Positions 1 to 9,131 of a stretch of DNA of 64,000 bases are shown one piece after another. How positions within the stretch are numbered: the stretch's first letter is position 1; every line of letters starts with the position of its first letter. The DNA lies in NCBI RefSeq assembly GCF_001513745.1, contig NZ_CP013380.1, positions 3,720,001-3,784,000 of the forward strand, read 5' to 3'. The notes beneath the pieces were generated by a model. The model searched no databases. It saw only the letters and a list, made by a program, of their open reading frames with translations, and was not told the origin of the DNA. Both the position numbers and the translations under genes were made by a program. This DNA is from Burkholderia humptydooensis (lineage in GTDB: Bacteria; Pseudomonadota; Gammaproteobacteria; Burkholderiales; Burkholderiaceae).

Positions 1-848
1 ACCACGCGGCAGTTCACGCGGATCGGCTGGTTCGAGCCGAGCCGCTCGAGCACGCCGTCCTGCAGCACGCGCAACAGCTTCACCTGCAGCGCGAGCGGCA
101 TGCTCTCGATCTCGTCGAGGAACAGCGTGCCGCCTGACGCGTACTCGAGCTTGCCGATACGGCGCTTTGCCGCGCCGGTGAACGCGCCCGGCTCGTAGCC
201 GAACATTTCGGATTCGAACATCGGCTCAGGCAGCGCGCCGCAGTTGACCGCGATGAACGGCTTGTCGCGGCGCGGCGACAGCTCGTGCAGGCTGCGCGCG
301 ATCAGCTCCTTGCCGGCGCCGGTGTCGCCGTTGATGAGGACCGACGCGTCGGTCGGCGCGACGTTGGCGATCAGCCGCCGCACCTGCTCGATTGCGGGGC
401 TGCGGCCGATGATCCGCGGCGCGACGACGCCCTGCCCCGCGAGCTCGCGCCGCAGCGCGTGATTCTCGAGCACGAGCGCGCGCCGCTCGAGCGCGCGCCG
501 CACCGTCTCGATCAGGCGCTCGGCCGCGAACGGCTTTTCGATGAAATCGTATGCGCCGTCGCGCATCGCCTGCACGGCCATCGAGATGTCGCCGTGCCCG
601 GTGACGAGCACGACGGGCACGTCGGGCGTGCGTTCGCGGCACTGCGCGAGCAGATCGAGGCCGCTCGCGCCGGGCAGGCGGATGTCGGACACGATCACGC
701 CGGCCGCGTCGCCGCCGATCGCCTTCTCGGCCGCCTCGACCGAACCGAATCCGATGACGTCGAAGCCCGCGAGCTGCAGGCTCTGCACGCTCGCGCGGCG
801 CACGAGCTCGTCGTCTTCGATGTAGATCACTTGCAGGCGGTTCGCCAT
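1..848 (-). CDS. dctD: DctD, sigma-54 C4-dicarboxylate response regulator (partial, C-terminus off window)
   Basis: Cytoplasmic response regulator that would activate dctA from a sigma-54 promoter after phosphorylation by DctB. The readable 282 residues show a receiver domain (about 1-120) with acidic residues D12/D13 and the phospho-acceptor Asp55 in VSDIRLPG. An AAA+ domain follows, with Walker A GDTGTGKE near residue 172, the sigma-54-contact loop GAFTGA near 220, and Walker B LFLDEIE near 238. The gene runs off the left edge, so the rest of the AAA+ domain and the Fis-type DNA-binding domain are not visible. The start is the ATG at 848-846, about 50 nt after the dctB stop. It is the third gene in dctA-dctB-dctD order on the minus strand. 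GAFTGA proves a sigma-54-type activator; the dicarboxylate role is inferred from DctB and DctA next door. Confidence 0.93.
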   Translation of the reverse strand, partial: MANRLQVIYIEDDELVRRASVQSLQLAGFDVIGFGSVEAAEKAIGGDAAGVIVSDIRLPGASGLDLLAQCRERTPDVPVVLVTGHGDISMAVQAMRDGAYDFIEKPFAAERLIETVRRALERRALVLENHALRRELAGQGVVAPRIIGRSPAIEQVRRLIANVAPTDASVLINGDTGAGKELIARSLHELSPRRDKPFIAVNCGALPEPMFESEMFGYEPGAFTGAAKRRIGKLEYASGGTLFLDEIESMPLALQVKLLRVLQDGVLERLGSNQPIRVNCRV

Positions 849-897
849 CTTCTTTCACCCCATGATGCTGACGCGTGCCGCGCGCGAAAAAGCGCGC

Positions 898-2781
898 TCA
901 GCGCGCGGCGGAAGTGTCCGGATGATGCGTGCGCACGCGGCGCAGCGTCAAGACGAACTCCGCGCCGCCCGCCGGCGCGTTTCGCGCGGTGAGCGAGCCG
1001 CCCGCGTCGCGCGCGATCGACGACGAGATCGCGAGGCCGAGCCCGAGCCCGCGCCCCATTTCCTTCGTCGTGAAGAACGGCTCGAACAGCCGCGCGAGCG
1101 ATTCCGGCGCGATCCCCGGCCCATTGTCGCGCACGACGATCGCAAGCGTCGCGGCCGTCGCGCGGATCGTCACGTCGATGCGCGGCGCGGCGGCCGTCGC
1201 GACCGCGTCGAGCGCGTTGCCGAGCAGGTTGATGAGCACCTGCTCGAGCCGCAGATCCTCGCAGCGCGCGACGAGCGCCGGCTCGTCCCGCGACGGATCG
1301 AAGCGCGCGGCCTCGACAGGATCGCACGTCTCGTCGCGCAGCGTGATCGCGAGCTCGACGCCCTGCATCCGCTCCTTGAGCAGCGCGAGCACGTTGCGCA
1401 GCGCGCGCGCGACGTGCGCCTGCTCGTTGCGCGGCTTCGCGCGCCCGACGAACAGCTTCAACTGATTCGTGATCTTGCCCATCCGCTCGGTGAGCGCCGC
1501 GATCGCCTCGAGGTTCTCGCGCGCGGCCGCCTGCTCGCCGCGGTCGAGCAGCACGCGCGTGTTGTCGGAGAAGCTGCGCAGCGCGGCGAGCGGCTGGTTC
1601 AGCTCGTGCGTGATGCCGGCCGCCATCTGGCCGAGCGCGGCGAGCTTGCTCGCCTGGACGAGCTCGTCGTGCGCGGCGCGCAGCTCCTGCTCCGCGCGGA
1701 TCCGCTCGCCGACTTCCTTCTTGAGCCGCGCGTTCGCCTGCGACAGATCGGCCGTGCGCTCCTCGACGCGCCGGTTCAGCTCCGCATACGCGCTTTGCAG
1801 CAGCACGCGGCTGCGCAGCATCTCCTTCACGCGCGCGCGACGCGTGCGCCAGTAGAACGCGAGCAGGCTGAGCGACACGAAGCCGAACGCGGTAACGATC
1901 GTCGCGTTGCGCGCGTCGGCGTCGACGGGCTCGATCGGCGCGAGCGTGACGAGCTGCCAGTCGGGCTCGCCGAGCAGGCGGCGCGTCGCGAGATAGCGCG
2001 GCGCGCGGCGCCCCGCGCCCATCCGCACGATCTGCGCATCGGGCCCGAGCACGCGCTCGACGCGCAGCGGCAGCGGCGTCACCGGATACTGCGCATACTG
2101 GCGCGTCTCGTGGATCGACGTCGCGATCGGCCCCGGCAGCGGCTTGAGCGTGTGGTACTTCCACTCCGGCACCGACGACAGGAAGATCACGCCGTGGTCG
2201 TCGGCGACGACGAGCGGCTCCGACGCGTCCGCGCCCTGGAACCATTCGAGATTGAGCTTCACGACCGCGACGCCGACGATCTTGCCGTCGTGCCGCACGG
2301 GTTGCGAGATGTAGTAGCCGGGATCGCGCGAGATCGTGCCGATTCCGAAGAAGCGGCCGGTGCCGCCCTTCACCGCATCGATGAAGTACGGGCGGAACTG
2401 ATAGCCGATGCCGGTGAAGCTGTCCGGGCCGCGCCAGTTGCTCGCGGCGACGCACAGCCCGTTCGCGGTGATCACGTAGGTCGCCGTCGCGTGCGCGTGG
2501 CGGTTCACGTCCTCGAGGTAGGCGTTCGCCCGATTCACGCGGCGGCGATTGCCCGGCGCGGCGAGGACGTCCTGCACGAACGGATGGCCGCCCAGCAGGT
2601 ACGGCAGGGATTCGTAGCGGTCGAGCGTGCTTTTCAGCGCGTTCGTCGTGCGGTCCACGCGCGCCGCCGCGCTGTCCCGCAAATCGGCGACGCCGCGCTG
2701 CCATGTGATGGTCCACGTGAGCGCGCACGCGGCCGCGAGCATCGCGGCGAGCGCGAGGACGACGAGCAGGCGGCGCTTCAC
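898..2781 (-). CDS. dctB: DctB, C4-dicarboxylate sensor histidine kinase
   Basis: Membrane sensor kinase of about 627 aa, expected to sense C4-dicarboxylates in the periplasm and phosphorylate DctD. A first membrane helix (residues about 3-25) is followed by a periplasmic sensor region of the double-Cache type and a second helix (ending SLLAFYW). A coiled-coil linker leads to the HisKA domain with His392 in THELNQPLA, then the ATPase domain with the N box (LINLLGNALDA), DNGPGI and GLGLGLA. The frame stays open far upstream through dctA, but those residues are shadow sequence. I chose the GTG at 2781, because GGAAG lies 8 nt upstream and the protein then begins with a basic residue run and the membrane helix. 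An ATG at 2931 is in frame but adds a low-complexity Gly/Ala/Pro leader covering a hairpin. Confidence 0.93.
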   Translation of the reverse strand: MKRRLLVVLALAAMLAAACALTWTITWQRGVADLRDSAAARVDRTTNALKSTLDRYESLPYLLGGHPFVQDVLAAPGNRRRVNRANAYLEDVNRHAHATATYVITANGLCVAASNWRGPDSFTGIGYQFRPYFIDAVKGGTGRFFGIGTISRDPGYYISQPVRHDGKIVGVAVVKLNLEWFQGADASEPLVVADDHGVIFLSSVPEWKYHTLKPLPGPIATSIHETRQYAQYPVTPLPLRVERVLGPDAQIVRMGAGRRAPRYLATRRLLGEPDWQLVTLAPIEPVDADARNATIVTAFGFVSLSLLAFYWRTRRARVKEMLRSRVLLQSAYAELNRRVEERTADLSQANARLKKEVGERIRAEQELRAAHDELVQASKLAALGQMAAGITHELNQPLAALRSFSDNTRVLLDRGEQAAARENLEAIAALTERMGKITNQLKLFVGRAKPRNEQAHVARALRNVLALLKERMQGVELAITLRDETCDPVEAARFDPSRDEPALVARCEDLRLEQVLINLLGNALDAVATAAAPRIDVTIRATAATLAIVVRDNGPGIAPESLARLFEPFFTTKEMGRGLGLGLAISSSIARDAGGSLTARNAPAGGAEFVLTLRRVRTHHPDTSAAR

Positions 2782-2845
2782 GGTGACGGCTTCCGGATTG
2801 TAAGGATCGTCTATTGTGGCATAGCCGCCGCCCGAAAAGGCCGCG

Positions 2846-2880
2846 GGGCCGGGCGAAGCGCGCTTCGACGCGCCCGGCCC
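2846..2880 (-). terminator. Strong hairpin between dctA and dctB
   Basis: A perfect 10-bp GC stem (2846-2855 with 2871-2880) sits 54 nt after the dctA stop and 65 nt before the chosen dctB start. There is no T-run, so it is either a weak or Rho-assisted terminator, or an mRNA-stabilising hairpin that lowers dctBD expression relative to the transporter. The role is inferred. Confidence 0.45.
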
Positions 2881-2933
2881 GGCCCCGCCCGGCGGGCGCG
2901 CCGCTGCGCGCCCCGCCGTGTTTCCGCTCATCG

Positions 2934-4220
2934 TCAGATCCGCGCGGCTTCGCCCGCGGCGGCCCCGCCGTTGCCCGACAGCGCCGCGCGCAGCTTCGCG
3001 CGGTCGAGTTCCTTCTCCCATGCGGACACGACGACCGTCGCCACGCCGTTGCCGACGATGTTGGTCAGCGCGCGGCATTCGCTCATGAAGCGGTCGATGC
3101 CGAGGATCAGCACCATGCCGGACAGCGGAATGGTCGGCACGACGGCGAGCGTCGCGGCAAGCGTGATGAAGCCCGCGCCCGTCACGCCGCTCGCGCCCTT
3201 CGACGTCAGCATCGCGACCGCGAGCAGCGTGAGCTGCTGCATCCACGTGAGCTCGATGTTGGTGGCCTGCGCGATGAAGAGGACGGCCATCGTCATGTAG
3301 ATGTTGGTGCCGTCGAGGTTGAACGAATAGCCGGTCGGCACGACGAGGCCGACGACCGAGCGCGAGCAGCCCGCCTTCTCGAGCTTCTCCATCAGTTGCG
3401 GCAGCGCCGCTTCCGACGAGCTCGTGCCGAGCACGATCAGCAGCTCTTCCTTGATGTAGCCGACGAAGCGGATGATCGAGAAGCCGGTGAAGCGCGCGAT
3501 CGTGCCGAGCACGACGAGCACGAACACGACCGACGTCAGGTAGAACGTGCCGATCAGCTTGAGCAGCGGCACGAGCGAGCCGACGCCGTACTTGCCGATC
3601 GTGAACGCCATCGCGCCGAACGCGCCGATCGGCGCAAGCTTCGTGACGATGTGCACGATGCCGAACAGCACGCGCGTGACGCCGTCGATGAACTCGGTGA
3701 CGACGCGGCCGCGCTCGCCGAGGTGCGCGAGCACCGAGCCGAACAGCAGCGCGATCAGCAGGATCTGCAGGATCTCGCCCTGCGCGAACGCGTCGATCAT
3801 CGTGTTCGGGATGATGTGCATCAGGAAGTCGACGGTCGACTGGCCGTGCGCCTTCGCCGCGTACGACGCGACTTCCTTGCCGTTCAACGTCGCCGGATCG
3901 ATGTTGAAGCCGACGCCCGGGCGCAGGATGTGCGTCGCCGCGAGGCCGAGCACGAGCGCGAACGTCGACACGATCTCGAAATACAGCAGCGCCTTGCCGC
4001 CGACGCGCCCCACCTTCTTCATGTCCTGCATGCCGGCGATGCCCGTCACGACGGTGCAGAAGATGATCGGGCCGATCACCATCTTGATCAGCTTGATGAA
4101 GCCGTCGCCGAGCGGCTTCATGTCGACGGCGAGCGACGGATAGTAGTGACCCAGGATCACGCCGACGACGATGGCGAAGATCACCTGCACGTAGAGGACT
4201 TTATAGAACGGTTTCTTCAC
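2934..4220 (-). CDS. dctA: DctA, C4-dicarboxylate:cation symporter
   Basis: Inner-membrane symporter of 428 aa (dicarboxylate/amino acid:cation symporter family), taking up succinate, fumarate and malate with protons or sodium. The whole chain is hydrophobic with the family's usual length. It shows the serine-rich re-entrant hairpin ([12 protein letters not shown]), the [15 protein letters not shown] motif of TM7 and the [10 protein letters not shown] stretch of the second hairpin. I take the GTG at 4220 as start, giving [10 protein letters not shown] as in DctA relatives; a second GTG at 4268 is in frame and would add 16 residues unlike the family. It is the first gene of dctA-dctB-dctD. A sigma-54 promoter with a distal palindrome lies upstream, so the two-component system encoded downstream most likely controls it. 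Confidence 0.95.
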   Translation of the reverse strand: MKKPFYKVLYVQVIFAIVVGVILGHYYPSLAVDMKPLGDGFIKLIKMVIGPIIFCTVVTGIAGMQDMKKVGRVGGKALLYFEIVSTFALVLGLAATHILRPGVGFNIDPATLNGKEVASYAAKAHGQSTVDFLMHIIPNTMIDAFAQGEILQILLIALLFGSVLAHLGERGRVVTEFIDGVTRVLFGIVHIVTKLAPIGAFGAMAFTIGKYGVGSLVPLLKLIGTFYLTSVVFVLVVLGTIARFTGFSIIRFVGYIKEELLIVLGTSSSEAALPQLMEKLEKAGCSRSVVGLVVPTGYSFNLDGTNIYMTMAVLFIAQATNIELTWMQQLTLLAVAMLTSKGASGVTGAGFITLAATLAVVPTIPLSGMVLILGIDRFMSECRALTNIVGNGVATVVVSAWEKELDRAKLRAALSGNGGAAAGEAARI

Positions 4221-4424
4221 GGTGGTTCCAGAGAAGAGAGAAGGTGAGTCGAAGGAGGTCGGCGTCACGCGCGCGGACGAATGTCAGGGGAAGCCACTCG
4301 CCCGCGCGGCTGCCGTGCCGCAACAAGCGATGGCCTCAGCGAATCCGGGGGAGGTGGACGAGATGGGTCATCGAATGTCTCCTTGCTGTAGTAGTGAGGC
4401 CCAGGCGGCCTTGGGCGTTTACTT

Positions 4425-4440
4425 TGCAAGGTCGATGCCA
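4425..4440 (-). promoter_or_regulatory. Sigma-54 (-24/-12) promoter of dctA
   Basis: On the minus strand the site reads TGGCATCGACCTTGCA, which keeps the invariant GG-N10-GC spacing of RpoN promoters. Transcription would start near 4412 and give a leader of about 190 nt before dctA. The match, its direction and the presence of a GAFTGA activator gene in the same operon make this a strong call. Confidence 0.8.
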
Positions 4441-4500
4441 GCCACTCGATCAGGCTCAGCCTGTTGATTTCTCTGGGTTTTCCGAATCTTCGAGGGCGCG

Positions 4501-4532
4501 CGCGTTCCGGAAATCCGGATTTCCGGAACGCG
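4501..4532. promoter_or_regulatory. Perfect 32-bp palindrome, candidate DctD upstream activating site
   Basis: The 32 bases are an exact inverted repeat built from TTCCGGAA, ATCCGGAT and TTCCGGAA. Its centre is about 77 bp upstream of the -24 element of the dctA promoter, the usual distance for an enhancer-type activator site. It also lies 55-86 nt after the actP stop, so it could serve as that gene's terminator instead of, or as well as, an operator. A weaker dyad (4537-4551) lies beside it. Confidence 0.55.
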
Positions 4533-4586
4533 GCCGTCCGGATCGCCGGACGAATCGCGCGCCGCCGCGCGCTGCTTCCCGACGAT

Positions 4587-6302
4587 TCAGTGCGTGACGG
4601 CCTGCGCGGCGAGCGCGCCCGTCTGCGCGTAGAACTCCTGCCGCGCGAACGCGTCGCGCTCGCGCCGCGCGCGCTCGCCGCGGTCGGCGAGCGAGCCGAT
4701 CACGATGCCCGCGAACGCGAGCGGCACCGACACGAGCGCCGGGTTGTCGAGGAACACCGGCGCGTGCGCGTGATGCAGCACGTCGACCCACACCGATTTC
4801 GACAGCAGCGTGAGCACGACGGCCGACGCGAGCCCGAGCCCGCCGCCCGCCACCGCGCCGCGCGTCGTCATCCCGCGCCAGAAGATCGACGTCGCGAGCA
4901 CCGGGAAATTCGCGCTCGCCGCGACGGCCGCGACGAGCCCGACCATGAACGCGACGTTCACGTGCTCGAACAGGATCGACAGGCCGATCGCCACCGCGGA
5001 GAGCGCGAGCGTCGCCGCGCGCGAAATGCGCATTTCGCGCCGCTCGTCCGGCAGGCCGCGCGCCCACATCTGCGCGTAGAGATCGTGCGAGATCGTCGTC
5101 GCGCCGGCGAGCGTCAGGCCCGCGACGACGGCGAGGATCGTCGCGAACGTGACAGCCGCGATGAAGCCGTAGAACCAGTTGCCGCCGACGGCCTGCGCGA
5201 GCTTCACCGCGACCATGTTCGAGCCGCCGACGAGATCGCGCGTGAGGCTGAACGCGCCCGTCGCGTCGTGGCGGAAGAACTCCGGATGCTGAGCGAGCAG
5301 CACGATCGCCGAGAAGCCGATCACGAACGTGAGCAGATAGAAGTAGCCGATGAAGCCCGTCGCGTACAGCACCGATTTGCGCGCCTCCTTCGCGTTCGGC
5401 ACCGTGAAGAAGCGCATCAGGATGTGCGGAAAGCCCGCGGTGCCGAACATCAGCGCGATGCCGAGCGACAGCGCGTTCGCCGGATCGCGGATCAGCTTGC
5501 CGGGCCCCATGATGCCGAGCGCGCCCGGATGCACGGCCACCGCGCGGCGGAACATCTCGTCGACGCTGAAGCCGAACTCGCCGAGCGCGAGCGCGGCGAG
5601 CAGCGTCGCGCCGGCGAGCAGCAGCACGGCCTTGATCATCTGCACCCAGGTCGTCGCGGTCATTCCGCCGAAGAACACGTAGACGACCATCAGCACGCCG
5701 ACGATCAGCTCCGCGACGCCGTACGACAGCCCGAACAGCAACTGGATCAGCTTGCCCGCGCCGACCATCTGCACGACCAGGTACAGCACGACGATCGTCA
5801 GCGCGTTCGCGGACGTGAGGAGCCGGATCGGCCGCTGCGCGAAGCGGTACGCGACGACGTCGACGAACGTGAACCTGCCGAGATTGCGCAGCGGCTCGGC
5901 GATCAGGAACATCACGAACGGCCAGCCGACGAGAAAGCCGATCGAATAGATGAGCCCGTCGAAGCCGAACGTGAACACCATGCCCGACAAGCCGAGAAAC
6001 GACGCGGCCGACATGTAGTCGCCCGCGATCGCGAGGCCGTTCTGCAGGCCGGTGATGCCGCCGCCCGCCGTGTAGAAGTCGCGCGCGCAGCGGGTGCGGC
6101 GCGCGGCCCAGCGCGTCAACGCGAGCGTCGCGAACACGAAGACGAAGAACATGCCGATCGCGACGGGATTCAGCGCGACCTTGCCCGGCACCGGTGCGGC
6201 GGCGACGCCCATCGCGTGCGCGGCCGCGGGAGAAAGCGCCGCGCACGGGAAGAGCGCGGACAGTGCGAAAAGCGCGGGACGCGCGGTCGATTTGCGCAGC
6301 AT
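4587..6302 (-). CDS. actP: ActP-like cation/acetate symporter
   Basis: Sodium:solute symporter of about 571 aa for acetate and related short monocarboxylates. It begins with a cleavable-looking signal segment (residues about 1-28, ending in AHA) and continues with about 13 membrane helices. Family signatures include [25 protein letters not shown] and [22 protein letters not shown]. The frame is open further upstream, but the ATG at 6302 gives the signal peptide and lies just after the DUF485 gene, as in actP operons. The 11-nt gap to the upstream stop implies translational coupling. Substrate is inferred from family resemblance and the DUF485 partner. Confidence 0.92.
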   Translation of the reverse strand: MLRKSTARPALFALSALFPCAALSPAAAHAMGVAAAPVPGKVALNPVAIGMFFVFVFATLALTRWAARRTRCARDFYTAGGGITGLQNGLAIAGDYMSAASFLGLSGMVFTFGFDGLIYSIGFLVGWPFVMFLIAEPLRNLGRFTFVDVVAYRFAQRPIRLLTSANALTIVVLYLVVQMVGAGKLIQLLFGLSYGVAELIVGVLMVVYVFFGGMTATTWVQMIKAVLLLAGATLLAALALGEFGFSVDEMFRRAVAVHPGALGIMGPGKLIRDPANALSLGIALMFGTAGFPHILMRFFTVPNAKEARKSVLYATGFIGYFYLLTFVIGFSAIVLLAQHPEFFRHDATGAFSLTRDLVGGSNMVAVKLAQAVGGNWFYGFIAAVTFATILAVVAGLTLAGATTISHDLYAQMWARGLPDERREMRISRAATLALSAVAIGLSILFEHVNVAFMVGLVAAVAASANFPVLATSIFWRGMTTRGAVAGGGLGLASAVVLTLLSKSVWVDVLHHAHAPVFLDNPALVSVPLAFAGIVIGSLADRGERARRERDAFARQEFYAQTGALAAQAVTH

Positions 6303-6313
6303 CGCGGCCTCCG

Positions 6314-6619
6314 TCACGAACGCTCGAAGAGCGCGTCGAACGAGCGGTCGAACGAGCAGTTCGCGCGCAGCACGTAGCCCGCCGTCAGGCCGATCGCGAC
6401 GAGTATGATCGCGACGCCCGCGACAATCCCGACGCTGATCGTCGCGCCCGCGTAGAGCGGCGCGGCGAGCGTGCGCGGCGCGAGCGCGACGAGCAGGATG
6501 AAGCCGTAGTACGTCGCGATCATCAGCGCCGTCAGCGTGAAGCTGAAGCGGCGCCGCGCACGCACGAGCTGCTGATAGTCGCGGCGAGCCACGACCGTTT
6601 CGATGACGGAAGTCTCCAT
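6314..6619 (-). CDS. DUF485 inner-membrane protein (YjcH-like)
   Basis: Small membrane protein of 101 aa that regularly precedes ActP-type acetate permeases; its own role is not established. After a basic N-terminus ([16 protein letters not shown]) come two hydrophobic helices, [20 protein letters not shown] and [21 protein letters not shown]. The start is the ATG at 6619, because GGAGGAG lies 5 nt upstream; the open frame to 6736 is shadow. It is first in the two-gene operon with actP. Confidence 0.9.
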   Translation of the reverse strand: METSVIETVVARRDYQQLVRARRRFSFTLTALMIATYYGFILLVALAPRTLAAPLYAGATISVGIVAGVAIILVAIGLTAGYVLRANCSFDRSFDALFERS

Positions 6620-6743
6620 GACGTCTCCTCCTCGATCGACGAGGTTGTTGTGTAATCGTTGCCGCCTGCGCGGCGGTCGTGCGTTCTGCGGTGATGCGGC
6701 GATGAAACGACGCGGCGACGCGGCGACGCATCGCATCGCCCGC

Positions 6744-7949
6744 TCAGACGACGCGGTCGCTGCGCAGTTGCGCGATCTCGCGCGCGGACATCCCGAGCCA
6801 GTCGCCCAGCACGCGTTCGGTATCCGCGCCGAGCACGGGCGGTGCGCCGCGCACGGGCAGGCGCTCGCCGTCGAACCGGTACGGCGGCGCGAGCACGTCG
6901 ACTTCGCCCGCGGCCGGATGCGGCTGCCGCGTGACGAGCCCCGCCGATTGCGCGCGCTCGGAGGTGAGCGCCTCGCGCAGGCCGAGCACCTCGCCGCACG
7001 GAATGCCCGCGTCGGCGAGCGCCGCGAGCAGCGCCGCGCGCGGCCGGCGGCCGAGCTCGCGGAGAATCTCCGGCAGCAGTTCCGCGCGATTCGCGGAACG
7101 CGCGATGTTGGTCGCGAAGCGCGCGTCGGCCGCGAGCTCCGGCCGGCCGATCACGTCGCAAAAGCGCGCGAACTGCGCGTTGTTGCCGACCGTGATCACG
7201 ATCGGGCCATCCGCCGCGTCGAACACGCCATACGGGACGATCGACGGATGCGCGTTGCCGTAGCGCGGCGGGTCCTCGCCCATCAGCAGCGCTTCGAGCC
7301 CGTAGTACGACGTGACCATCAGCCCGCAATCGAAGAGCGCCATCTCGATGCGCCGCCCGCGCCCCGTCGCATGCCGCTCGTAGAGCGCGGCGAGGATCGC
7401 CTGCGCCGAGTACATGCCGGTGAAGAGATCCGCGACGGCGACGCCGAACTTCAGCGGCGGCCGCCCCGCTTCGCCGTTCAGCGCCATCAGGCCGGCCTCG
7501 CCCTGTACGACGAGGTCGTAGCCCGGCCGGCTCGCTTCGGGGCCCGAGCGGTCGTAGCCGGAGATCGCGCAATGGACGAGCCGCGGATTGAGCGCGGCGA
7601 GCGCGTCGTAGCCGAGCCCGAGCTTCTCCGCGCCGCCCGCCTTGAAGTTGTGCACGACGACGTCCGCCTGCGCGGCGAGCCCGCGCGCGATGCGCCGCCC
7701 CGCTTCCGTCTGCAGATCGACGCAGATCGAGCGCTTGCTGCGGTTCACGCTGTTGAAGTAGGTCGTCTCGGTGTCGCCGACGCGCAGGCCCCAGTCGCGC
7801 GTGTCGTCGCCGCGCCGCGGATGCTCGACCTTGATCACCTCCGCGCCGAGATCCGCGAGCACCATCGCGCACCACGGCCCCGCGAGCACGCGCGAGAAGT
7901 CGAGCACCTTGATCCCCGCGAGCGGCTGCGCGCCCGGTTCGTTGCGCAT
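6744..7949 (-). CDS. CaiB/BaiF family (class III) CoA-transferase
   Basis: Cytoplasmic CoA-transferase of 401 aa that moves CoA between carboxylic acids through an aspartyl-CoA intermediate. The N-terminal KVLDFSRVLAGPW and GAEVIKVEHP motifs are characteristic. The catalytic Asp should be D174 in AVADLFTGM. Length matches the family. The start ATG at 7949 has GGAGGAG-type Shine-Dalgarno bases about 7 nt upstream. It is last of four genes (FadB-like, two acyl-CoA dehydrogenases, this one) separated by only 14-52 nt, so it probably activates the acid whose CoA ester the others oxidise. The substrate cannot be read from the sequence. Confidence 0.92.
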   Translation of the reverse strand: MRNEPGAQPLAGIKVLDFSRVLAGPWCAMVLADLGAEVIKVEHPRRGDDTRDWGLRVGDTETTYFNSVNRSKRSICVDLQTEAGRRIARGLAAQADVVVHNFKAGGAEKLGLGYDALAALNPRLVHCAISGYDRSGPEASRPGYDLVVQGEAGLMALNGEAGRPPLKFGVAVADLFTGMYSAQAILAALYERHATGRGRRIEMALFDCGLMVTSYYGLEALLMGEDPPRYGNAHPSIVPYGVFDAADGPIVITVGNNAQFARFCDVIGRPELAADARFATNIARSANRAELLPEILRELGRRPRAALLAALADAGIPCGEVLGLREALTSERAQSAGLVTRQPHPAAGEVDVLAPPYRFDGERLPVRGAPPVLGADTERVLGDWLGMSAREIAQLRSDRVV

Positions 7950-7974
7950 CTTCGTCTCCTCCGTTCGTTCGCGG

Positions 7975-9117
7975 TCATTGCATCGGCTGCGGCTTCGACA
8001 GCGCGGCGTAGCGCGCGAGATGATGATCCTCGTCGCCGAGCTGGTGATCGATCATCACGAGCCGCTTCGCATAGTGCGCGAGCGGCAGCTCCCACGTCAT
8101 CCCGATGCCGCCGTGAAGCTGGATGCTCTCCTCGGCGACGAGCGCGCCGATCCGCCCGACGCTGTATTTCGCGGCGGACAGCGCGCGCTCGCGCGCAACG
8201 CGCGGCGCGTCGAGCTGCGCGGCCGCGTTGATCACCGCCGAGCGCGCCTGCTCGATCTCGAGCAGCAGGTCCGCCATCCGGTGCTGCAGCGCCTGGAAGC
8301 TGCCGATCGGCACGCCGAACTGGCGGCGCGTGTGCAGATACTCGAGCGTGTGCGCCTTCGCGACGTCCATCGCGCCGAGCGCCTCCGCCGCGAGCGCGAG
8401 CAGGCCGAAGCCGATCGCGCGCTCGATCGCGTCGGCCGCTTCGCCCGGCGCGCCGAGCAGTGCGTCGCCTTCGAGCGCGACGCGCTCGAAGCGCACGTCG
8501 GCCGCGCGGCCGCCGTCGATCTTCCGGTAGCCGCGCACCGCCACGCCCGCCGCCGTCTTCGGCACGACGAAGAGCGACAGGCCCGCCGCGTCGTCGTCGC
8601 CGCCCGCGGTGCGCGCGCTCACGACGAAGAACGTCGCGTGCTCGCCGCAATCGACGACGGCCTTCGCGCCGTCGAGCACCCAGCGCCCGCCTTCGCGCGT
8701 CGCGCGCGTCCTCACGGTGTGCAGCTCGTAGTGCGTGCCGGGCTCCGCGTGCGCGAACGCGCCGATCGCGCGCCCTTCGATCAGCGCCGCGAGCCGTTCG
8801 CGGTGCGCGGGGCCGCCCGCCTGCGCGAGCGCACGCCCGGCCATCAGCGCGCCGGCGAACGGCTCGACGACGAGCCCGCGGCCGACGCACTCGAACACGA
8901 GCGCGATGTCGAAGCCCGCGCCGCCGAAGCCGCCGCAGTCCTCCGGGAAGAGCGCGCCGATCGCGCCCAGCTCGGCGAAGCGCCGCCACATGTCGTCGCT
9001 GTAGCCGGCATCGGACAGCGCGATCCGGTCGCGCGCGGCGAACGGATATTGCTCGGCGATGAAGCGGTTCAGGCTGTCCGCCAGCATCCGGCGGTCTTCG
9101 GTGTGTCGAAAGTCCAT
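7975..9117 (-). CDS. Acyl-CoA dehydrogenase, smaller partner subunit
   Basis: FAD-dependent acyl-CoA dehydrogenase fold of 380 aa. The N-terminal helical domain (FRHTEDRRMLADSLNRF), the central beta domain and the C-terminal helical domain with IQLHGGIGMTWE are present. The C-terminus reads HYAKRLVMIDHQLGD, without the YEGT/GGSNEIQ-type segment that normally supplies the catalytic Glu. That pattern resembles small subunits of heteromeric dehydrogenases such as PimD and the mycobacterial ChsE type. It starts 14 nt after the larger dehydrogenase gene ends. I infer that the two work as one enzyme; a free-standing divergent dehydrogenase is the alternative. Confidence 0.9.
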   Translation of the reverse strand: MDFRHTEDRRMLADSLNRFIAEQYPFAARDRIALSDAGYSDDMWRRFAELGAIGALFPEDCGGFGGAGFDIALVFECVGRGLVVEPFAGALMAGRALAQAGGPAHRERLAALIEGRAIGAFAHAEPGTHYELHTVRTRATREGGRWVLDGAKAVVDCGEHATFFVVSARTAGGDDDAAGLSLFVVPKTAAGVAVRGYRKIDGGRAADVRFERVALEGDALLGAPGEAADAIERAIGFGLLALAAEALGAMDVAKAHTLEYLHTRRQFGVPIGSFQALQHRMADLLLEIEQARSAVINAAAQLDAPRVARERALSAAKYSVGRIGALVAEESIQLHGGIGMTWELPLAHYAKRLVMIDHQLGDEDHHLARYAALSKPQPMQ

Positions 9118-9131
9118 GATCGTCCTTCCCC

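Noticed and set aside
827..2728. Very long arginine/alanine-rich frames overlapping dctB, actP and other genes
   Set aside because: They are shadows of real genes in high-GC DNA: composition is R/A/G-rich without domains, and the true gene on the other frame or strand has full family motifs.
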